64,000 nt of DNA, taken from assembly GCF_035920345.1 (NCBI RefSeq), contig NZ_CP109149.1:6386001-6450000 (forward strand), given 5' to 3'. This document shows, in pieces, positions 59,244 through 64,000 of this stretch (position 1 is its first letter; each line of letters begins with the position of its first letter). Source of the stretch: Nocardia vinacea. GTDB taxonomy: Bacteria; Actinomycetota; Actinomycetes; Mycobacteriales; Mycobacteriaceae. The notes below the pieces were generated by a model. That model saw nothing but the letters and a program-made list of their open reading frames with translations, ran no database searches and was not told where the DNA came from. The position numbers were made by a program, and so were the translations under genes.

Positions 59244-60686
59244 TCACTCCGCAGGACGCGTGCTGCGGAAGGTGAGAGCGACGACGAAGGTCAGCGCGGC
59301 GATAACCACGGCACCGGCGAAGGCGGTGGTGATGCCGCTGACCAGGGCGTGGTGTGCCGAACCTCCGGCATCGCGGGCGGCGGTGCCGAAGATGGTGACC
59401 AGAATAGCGAGGCCGAGGGAGGCACCGGTCTGCTGCAGGGTCTGCAGTGCGCCGCCCGCGGCACCGGCTTCGGTCGGCGCAACGCTCGACATGATGATCA
59501 CATTGAGCGGCGAAAAGGCGAGGCCGATACCGCTTCCCATCAGGATCATGGCGATGAACAGCATAGGGAAGTAGGCGGTGTCGACGGTCAGTCGGGTCAG
59601 CAGCACCAAACCGGCCGCCATCAGCAGCGTGCCGATTACCGTCACCGGTTTCGGACCGAAGCGCGGCAGCAGCCGCGGAATCAGCCGGATCATGGTGAAC
59701 ATCATCAGCGCGGTCGGCATGAAGGCGAAACCTGTTGCCAGCGCGCTCAATCCGCGCACTTCCTGCAGGTACTGGGTGAGGAAGAAGAACATCGACATAC
59801 CGGCCATCGGGCCGAGGAACATATTGGCGTAGGCCGCGGCGCGATTGCGATCGGCGAACAGCCGCAGCGGCAGCAGAGGCTGGGCCGTGCGCGCCTCGAT
59901 GGCCAGGAAGGCGATGACCAGTGCCACGCCGACAGCCAGCCAGATATCGGTTCCCGCATCGCTCCAGCCATGTGATGCGGCGCTGATGAAGCCGTAGACC
60001 AGGGCGGCGACGCCCCCCGTCGCGGTTACTGCACCGGGCAGGTCGAGGCGGGCGGGCTGACGTTCGGCAACCGGCAGATAGCGCAGCGCGAGCACGACGA
60101 CGGCCAGGCCGAAGGGCACATTGATGAACAGCGCCGAGCGCCAACTCAGCCATTCGGTCAGCAGGCCGCCGATGATCAGACCGATCGCAAAACCCGCACT
60201 GGACATGCCGGAGAACAGCGCGAGCACCCGCATCCGGGCCTTGGGTTCACTGAATGTGGTGGTCAGCAGCGCGAGGGTGCTGGGACCGGCCATGGCCCCG
60301 CCGATGCCCTGCACAACACGGGCGATGAGGAGCCAGGTGGCCGACGGCGCCAGCCCGCCAGCCAGCGAGGCCAGCGTGAACAGTGCCGTACCGGCGATGA
60401 ACAGGTTGCGACGGCCGAACAGATCACCGGCACGGCCGCCGAGCAGCAGTAGACCGCCGAAGACCAGGGTGTAGGCGTTCATCACCCAGGACAGATTGGT
60501 CGCGCTGAAGTGCAGGTCGGTGCGGATGCGCGGCAGCGCCACATTCATCACGGTGATGTCGAGGATGATCATCAATTGGCAGGTCAGCAGCGTGACCAGC
60601 ACAATGCCGGATCGGAGCCGACCGGCGCTGGAGGTTACGGGCACACGGGTGTCCGCGGACATGGTTGTGGACAAAGAATGCTCCAT
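59244..60686 (-). CDS. MFS multidrug exporter, EmrB/QacA (DHA2) type
   Basis: A 480-residue transporter with about 14 membrane helices. The first is LVTLLTCQLMIILDITVMNV with the family DITVMNVALP motif, then GGRAGDLFGRRNLF between helices 2 and 3, and GPSTLALL in helix 5. DHA2 proteins export drugs, dyes or metabolites with protons. It is divergent from a TetR gene across three GGAGG-N3-CCTCC-type dyads, a standard inducible-efflux arrangement. Confidence 0.92.
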   Translation of the reverse strand: MEHSLSTTMSADTRVPVTSSAGRLRSGIVLVTLLTCQLMIILDITVMNVALPRIRTDLHFSATNLSWVMNAYTLVFGGLLLLGGRAGDLFGRRNLFIAGTALFTLASLAGGLAPSATWLLIARVVQGIGGAMAGPSTLALLTTTFSEPKARMRVLALFSGMSSAGFAIGLIIGGLLTEWLSWRSALFINVPFGLAVVVLALRYLPVAERQPARLDLPGAVTATGGVAALVYGFISAASHGWSDAGTDIWLAVGVALVIAFLAIEARTAQPLLPLRLFADRNRAAAYANMFLGPMAGMSMFFFLTQYLQEVRGLSALATGFAFMPTALMMFTMIRLIPRLLPRFGPKPVTVIGTLLMAAGLVLLTRLTVDTAYFPMLFIAMILMGSGIGLAFSPLNVIIMSSVAPTEAGAAGGALQTLQQTGASLGLAILVTIFGTAARDAGGSAHHALVSGITTAFAGAVVIAALTFVVALTFRSTRPAE

Positions 60687-60701
60687 CGAATGGGACTCAA
60701 A

Positions 60702-60781
60702 CGGAGGGAGCCTCCGCTTCCGATAGAGCTATCATATGGAGGGTTCCTCCAGTTACGCAAGCCTATCTGGAGGGTCCTTCC
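60702..60781. promoter_or_regulatory. Three operator dyads between MFS and TetR genes
   Basis: CGGAGG-GAG-CCTCCG (60702-60716), TGGAGG-GTT-CCTCCA (60737-60751) and GGAGG-GTC-CTTCC (60769-60781) lie about 33 bp apart. The first touches the MFS start side and the last the TetR start side. They are the likely binding sites of the TetR encoded at 60801. Confidence 0.65.
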
Positions 60782-60800
60782 GTTTTCCAGTGGAGGGAAT

Positions 60801-61370
60801 ATGGCAGCACCGTCGACGGGACGGCCGATGCGCGCGGACGCCCGGCGCAACTACGAGCGGATCGTGACATCCGCTCAGGAGGCATTCGCCGAACAGGGAC
60901 CAGACGCCCCACTGGAAGAGATCGCCCGCCGCGCCGGAGTCGGCATCGGCACGCTCTACCGGCACTTTCCGAGCCGCGAGGTGCTGATCGAAGCCGTATA
61001 CCGTTCCAGCATCGAACAATTGAGCGCCCGCGCTCACGAGTTGCTCGAAACCCATTCGGCCGCTGTGGCTTTCGAGACGTGGCTGCGCGAACAGGTGCAG
61101 TGGGTGATGGACAATCGCAGCCTCGCGACCACCATGAAGGCCGGTATGGACAAGGGCTCACCGACCTTCACCCTGTGTCGAACGATGATCACCGATGCGG
61201 CGGCCGCGCTACTGAACGCGGCACAGGATTCCGGCGATATCCGTCGCGATATCGAGCCGCGCGACCTGCTCAGGTTCGGTCACGGGATCGGGGTCGCCTG
61301 CGAAACGGTCCCCGAGGCCGCCGGTCGCATGCTCGATGTGACGCTGGACGGTATGCGCGCGCCGAACTGA
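60801..61370 (+). CDS. TetR-family regulator of MFS exporter
   Basis: The 189-residue protein has a TetR helix-turn-helix (NYERIVTSAQEAFAEQGPDA, IARRAGVGIGTLYRHFPSRE, about residues 17-62) and a ligand domain with a Trp-rich segment (FETWLREQVQWVMDN). ATG 60801 has a GGAGGG site. Divergent from the MFS gene. It resembles actinobacterial regulators of DHA2 efflux pumps. Confidence 0.9.
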   Translation: MAAPSTGRPMRADARRNYERIVTSAQEAFAEQGPDAPLEEIARRAGVGIGTLYRHFPSREVLIEAVYRSSIEQLSARAHELLETHSAAVAFETWLREQVQWVMDNRSLATTMKAGMDKGSPTFTLCRTMITDAAAALLNAAQDSGDIRRDIEPRDLLRFGHGIGVACETVPEAAGRMLDVTLDGMRAPN

Positions 61371-61378
61371 GCAGGTGG

Positions 61379-61466
61379 TGGAAAGCCGAGGTGTCGATCC
61401 CCATCCCATTCGCATGGGACCAGCCGTTTTCAAGACGGTGACGGACGCCGGTCCGCATGACTTTCC
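61379..61466 (-). tRNA. tRNA-Ser(UGA)
   Basis: The 88-nt sequence folds with acceptor GGAAAGT/GCTTTCC, anticodon loop CTTGAAA (anticodon TGA) and a long class II variable arm CCCAT-GCGA-ATGGG. CCA may be encoded directly after the discriminator (61376-61378). The T-loop starts with A instead of T54, which is unusual. Confidence 0.75.
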
Positions 61467-61490
61467 AGGGTGAGCACCGGGTGCTCGATG

Positions 61491-61564
61491 TGCGCGTAGC
61501 AGGATTCGAACCTGCACTGACCAACTTTTGAAAATGGTGCCTCTGCCGCTTGGGCTATACGCGC
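61491..61564 (-). tRNA. tRNA-like gene, anticodon probably CAA, identity unclear
   Basis: Acceptor GCGCGTA/TACGCGC and T-arm GCAGG-TTCGAAT-CCTGC are perfect, and the D-arm is normal. The anticodon arm CCATT-TTCAAAA-GTTGG has a T-T mismatch and a G-T pair. The anticodon reads CAA (Leu), yet the variable loop is only 5 nt, unlike real tRNA-Leu. It may be a decayed or mobile-element tRNA. Confidence 0.55.
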
Positions 61565-61568
61565 GGCA

Positions 61569-61652
61569 CGGAAAGACGAGGGCACGATCCCCAAGGTTTA
61601 GGCCTCGATTCGCTTAGCAAGCGATCCCAGACACCCGTCTGGTTGACTTTCC
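61569..61652 (-). tRNA. tRNA-Ser(GCU)
   Basis: The 84-nt sequence has acceptor GGAAAGT/TCTTTCC (one mismatch), anticodon loop TTGCTAA (anticodon GCT), and a variable arm typical of serine tRNAs. The T-arm matches that of the neighbouring tRNA-Ser(UGA), which suggests common origin by duplication. Confidence 0.65.
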
Positions 61653-61658
61653 CGATAG

Positions 61659-61731
61659 TGCGCCCGGTAGGGATCGAACCCACGACTTCCGACTTAAAAG
61701 GGCGGAGCTCTACCAACTGAGCTACAGGCGC
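61659..61731 (-). tRNA. tRNA-Lys(UUU)
   Basis: Acceptor GCGCCTG/CGGGCGC, D-arm GCTC-AGTTGGTA-GAGC, anticodon loop CTTTTAA, T-arm GTGGG-TTCGATC-CCTAC. One C-T mismatch lies in the anticodon stem. No encoded CCA. Confidence 0.8.
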
Positions 61732-61735
61732 ATCG

Positions 61736-61808
61736 CGACCCCGACTGGAATCGAACCCGCGTCGCTCTGATCGACAATCAGAGTGCTCAACCAACAGAGC
61801 ACGAGGCC
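61736..61808 (-). tRNA. tRNA-Asp(GUC), degenerate
   Basis: Acceptor GGCCTCG/CGGGGTC, anticodon arm TCTGA-TTGTCGA-TCAGA with anticodon GTC, T-loop TTCGATT. One base is missing between acceptor and D-arm and one is extra before the anticodon arm; the T-stem has a G-A mismatch. Confidence 0.65.
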
Positions 61809-61813
61809 ATGGA

Positions 61814-61886
61814 TACCCGTTGAGAGAATCGAACTCCCATCTCCTCCGTATCAGAGAGGCGCTCTTTACCGTTGAGCTAAACGGGT
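61814..61886 (-). tRNA. tRNA-Ile(GAU)
   Basis: Acceptor ACCCGTT/AACGGGT, D-arm GCTC-AACGGTAAA-GAGC, anticodon arm CCTCT-CTGATAC-GGAGG, T-arm GGGAG-TTCGATT-CTCTC. Fully foldable; the A-U-rich acceptor and A at position 1 are unlike the usual chromosomal tRNA-Ile. Confidence 0.78.
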
Positions 61887-61887
61887 G

Positions 61888-61963
61888 TGACGCAGATCGG
61901 AATCGAACCGACGTGGTCCCTGAATGAAAGTCAGGTTGCCCATACCAACAGAGCAACTGCGCC
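61888..61963 (-). tRNA. tRNA-Glu(UUC)
   Basis: Acceptor GGCGCAG/CTGCGTC, anticodon loop CTTTCAT (anticodon TTC), T-arm GTCGG-TTCGATT-CCGAT. It is separated from tRNA-Ile by a single base, so processing must be precise. First gene of the leftward array. Confidence 0.75.
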
Positions 61964-62330
61964 GGAAATGAAGAAGGGCCGCTCCCCGGCATTTGCCTGG
62001 TGCGACCCTGTGACACAAGAGATCTATGTCATGGACCGCAGCCAGTATCGGCCGAAATACTCTGGGGCAGAGCACTTTCCAAGGCAGCATCGAACAAGCG
62101 CGCACGCCCCTCGGATTTCGCCTTGATGGTCATTGCCGGGCCCTTCCTTTGAACTTCGGTGTATCCAAGGTAAGCACGCCCCCGCACGATCGCAACCGAA
62201 TTAAATCGGCAACTTACGCCCAAATCGGCTGTCGCACACTGCATAGTCACCTCGCATAGGTTGCACCATTTGCGAGCCGACCACTGGATTTGCGAGCGCT
62301 ACTCAGGTCTCCGACAGCGCACACGGTGAG
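61964..62330. other. Gene-free stretch upstream of tRNA array
   Basis: About 367 bp with no supported gene. The part next to the tRNA array should carry its promoter, but I see no clear -10/-35 pair. The part near 62330 is the 3' flank of the leftward 243-residue protein. Confidence 0.5.
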
Positions 62331-63062
62331 CTACCCGAGCGATGTACAGGTGGCGGAATCCGGCAATTCCTCTGCGAGGAAGACGGTTTGGGCCATCATT
62401 TTGAAGCCGGACATCTGTTCGCGGAAGACCTCGATGGACTCCTCCGGATGGACCGAGTCGATGACGGCGTGGGGGCCGATGGCATTGAACTGATGGCTCA
62501 CGCCGCGGGGGATCTGCATATCGACGAAGGAGCAGGGCGGGACGATCAGGTTGTACCTGGTGCGATGCAGGCCAGGTGGGGTGTCGGGTAGGTCGTCCTC
62601 GAATTGGTTGGGTGCGAAGGGCGTAACGCCTTCGACGTCGGTTACGCGGAACGGCGAGAGGCTGCTCACCCGGATGTGCGTGTCCGGACCGGTCATCATG
62701 CGGACGAAGCGCAGGCCGGTGTGCAGATGCATGCGCGAGCAGATGCCGCGTTCCTCGGCATTGTAGAAATCCATGATGTAGCGGTCGGCGAAGAAGCCGT
62801 CGAAGGGCGACTCGATCATGTAGACGTCGCCCTCTTCGAAGGTCTGTGAGCGGATGATGCCATCCGCGTCGGGGACGGTCGCGGCACGACTTGCCTTCGC
62901 ATTCCGGACTATCTGAGCGAACGCCTGGACGACCACCGCGGCGACCTCGGGCGGGAATTGTGCTACGGGCGTAACGACATTGCGTCCAGCGTCGACGAAT
63001 TCGGCCAGGTTGTGGATCTCGTTCTCATCGTCCGCGTGGTGCTTTATTCGGGGATCGGACAT
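62331..63062 (-). CDS. Cupin-like protein of unknown function, 243 aa
   Basis: A soluble 243-residue protein. The centre has a cupin-type pattern with ICSRMHLHTGLRFVRMMTGPD, in which two His could bind metal. A later IPRGVSHQFNAIGPHAVIDSVHPEES segment has a third His and the Pro-Gly-His style of cupin motif 2. The N-terminal 70 residues are helical. It lies 110 bp downstream of an asparagine-synthase-type gene in the same direction, suggesting one operon, possibly a small specialised-metabolite pathway. No specific function is assigned. Confidence 0.68.
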   Translation of the reverse strand: MSDPRIKHHADDENEIHNLAEFVDAGRNVVTPVAQFPPEVAAVVVQAFAQIVRNAKASRAATVPDADGIIRSQTFEEGDVYMIESPFDGFFADRYIMDFYNAEERGICSRMHLHTGLRFVRMMTGPDTHIRVSSLSPFRVTDVEGVTPFAPNQFEDDLPDTPPGLHRTRYNLIVPPCSFVDMQIPRGVSHQFNAIGPHAVIDSVHPEESIEVFREQMSGFKMMAQTVFLAEELPDSATCTSLG

Positions 63063-63172
63063 TCGGCTCCTACTTCAACATACGAATGCGACTCACGGCT
63101 GCGCCTCCTGACGCTCGCCTCCGCCGTGCGCCGCGGTCGCGCTGTGTCCTTGGTTCACTCGCTGACGCTCGC

Positions 63173-64000
63173 TCACGGCCCGACTTCGAAGGACCGCAAC
63201 CACAGCTCCAACGACAGCACCAGCCACAACTTGCCGCCCTGCCGCGGCAGCAGCGCACCGTCGCCGCGCAGCCACGAGCGGATGGTGTCCGCACGGAACA
63301 GGCCGCGCGCCCGGGCGGACGAACCGAGCAGCAGGTCGTGTCCGAGTTCGCGCAGCGGCCCGGAGAGCCACTGCTGCACCGGAACTCGCATACCGCTCTT
63401 CGGGCGGTCCACGATGGTCGCCGGAAGTAGGTCGCGCACGGCCTGTTTGAGAATCCACTTTTCGCTGGTACCGGCCAGTTTGAACCGGCCTGGGACGCGG
63501 AAGGCGTGGTCGATGACGGCGCGGTCGAACAACGGCGCTCGGCCCTCCAAACCGCTTGCGGCGGTGAGTCGTTCGACCTTGGTGAGAATGTGATGTGCGC
63601 CTTTGGTGCGCAGGTTGGTGTGCAGCAGTTGGTTCAGCAGGCTGGTCATCCGGCCTTGGCTCAGGTAGGGCGAGAGCAGATCGGTGAGTGGCGGTGCGTC
63701 TGCCAATGCGGTCAGGACGTCGGGGCTGAGCAACACCGGCAGGTCGCTGTAGCACTTGCGGTAGCTGTCCAGATAGGCCAGCGCCCTGGCGTCCGGAGAC
63801 GGGTCGTCGCGAGATAATTCGAAGATCAGCATCGGCAGATTCTTGGGGCCGCCGAAGACCGGATCGCCGCCCTCACCGTTGAGCACAACCCGAATACCTT
63901 CTGCGGCAACAGCTTCCGCGAGCAGCAGGTTGGGTACGGTGAGTGGGTCGCCGACCGGGCAGTCGAGTAGCGACACAGTCTCCGCCAATCGCGATGCGAC
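63173..64000 (-). CDS. Asparagine synthase-type protein, C-terminal part (runs off window)
   Basis: About 275 residues are visible and the frame is still open at the window edge. GDPLTVPNLLLAEAVAAEGI, VVLNGEGGDPVFGG and KVERLTAASGLEGRAPLFDR match the synthetase domain of AsnB-type enzymes (the GEGGDE-like loop here reads GEGGDP). The C-terminal DRPKSGMRVPVQQWL is also typical. The pyrophosphate-binding SGGxDS loop and any glutaminase domain lie beyond 64000. The Glu-to-Pro change in the GEGGDE motif hints at a specialised amidotransferase or ligase rather than housekeeping asparagine synthesis. Confidence 0.78.
   Translation of the reverse strand, partial: VASRLAETVSLLDCPVGDPLTVPNLLLAEAVAAEGIRVVLNGEGGDPVFGGPKNLPMLIFELSRDDPSPDARALAYLDSYRKCYSDLPVLLSPDVLTALADAPPLTDLLSPYLSQGRMTSLLNQLLHTNLRTKGAHHILTKVERLTAASGLEGRAPLFDRAVIDHAFRVPGRFKLAGTSEKWILKQAVRDLLPATIVDRPKSGMRVPVQQWLSGPLRELGHDLLLGSSARARGLFRADTIRSWLRGDGALLPRQGGKLWLVLSLELWLRSFEVGP

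Overview
The window is high-GC actinobacterial DNA and most resembles Nocardia or a close mycolate-containing relative (Rhodococcus, Mycobacterium). Support comes from block synteny with Mycobacterium tuberculosis: an Rv0971c-Rv0976c-like acyl-CoA carboxylase cluster, an Rv0407-Rv0417-like block (fgd, pta, ackA, pknG, glnH, glnX, mutT3-like, thiEOSG), an Rv0390-Rv0391-like rhodanese-metZ pair, and a KstR-boxed steroid A/B-ring cluster (hsaADCB plus kshA). These assignments come from reading the proteins and from memory of the families; no database search was run.

Layout. 1-2.6 kb: NmrA-type oxidoreductase and two proteins of unknown function. 2.6-12 kb: a tightly coupled leftward operon (AtuA-like protein, two acyl-CoA dehydrogenases, carboxylase beta and alpha subunits, enoyl-CoA hydratase, TetR regulator), with a palindromic TetR-type operator upstream. 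12-15.8 kb: small membrane protein, repeat-rich intergenic DNA, class III nucleotide cyclase, two-gene ABC exporter. 15.8-30.1 kb: thiazole synthesis (thiO-thiS-thiG) divergent from thiE, Nudix hydrolase, the amino-acid sensing GlnX-GlnH-PknG operon, pta-ackA, a Ddn-like deazaflavin protein and F420-dependent glucose-6-phosphate dehydrogenase. 30.1-40 kb: a decayed glgB fragment, HAD phosphatase, DJ-1/MarR pair behind a large palindromic operator, RpiB-like isomerase, SDR, DUF456 protein, amidohydrolase, ferredoxin-NADP reductase under a DtxR/IdeR-like iron box, then a SAM-IV riboswitch driving rhodanese-metZ. 40-49 kb: an accessory locus with cytochrome P450 and ferredoxin, a DUF4097-like adhesin-domain protein, a 1078-residue SARP/AfsR-type regulator, a DrrAB-like exporter and a TetR/small membrane protein pair. 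49-54 kb: alpha-methylacyl-CoA racemase, Nudix, MocR regulator, Ogt and a cupin. 54-59 kb: kshA and hsaA-D-C-B. 59-61.4 kb: MFS drug exporter with divergent TetR. 61.4-62 kb: an array of seven tRNA-like genes. 62-64 kb: an unrecognised protein and the 3' part of an asparagine-synthase-type gene that leaves the window.

Three signals stand out beyond ordinary annotation. (1) Three copies of a short palindromic element sit in frame inside unrelated proteins (carboxylase alpha, ABC ATPase, ferredoxin reductase), in both orientations, like the Rickettsia palindromic elements. (2) A different repeat forms the first roughly 18 codons of three unrelated genes (carboxylase alpha, carboxylase beta, ackA). 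(3) In the P450/SARP locus, three promoters carry 11-bp-period direct repeats that end 8 bp before a -10-like hexamer, the geometry known for SARP activators, which defines a probable local regulon. No transposase, integrase, CRISPR array or rRNA gene was seen.
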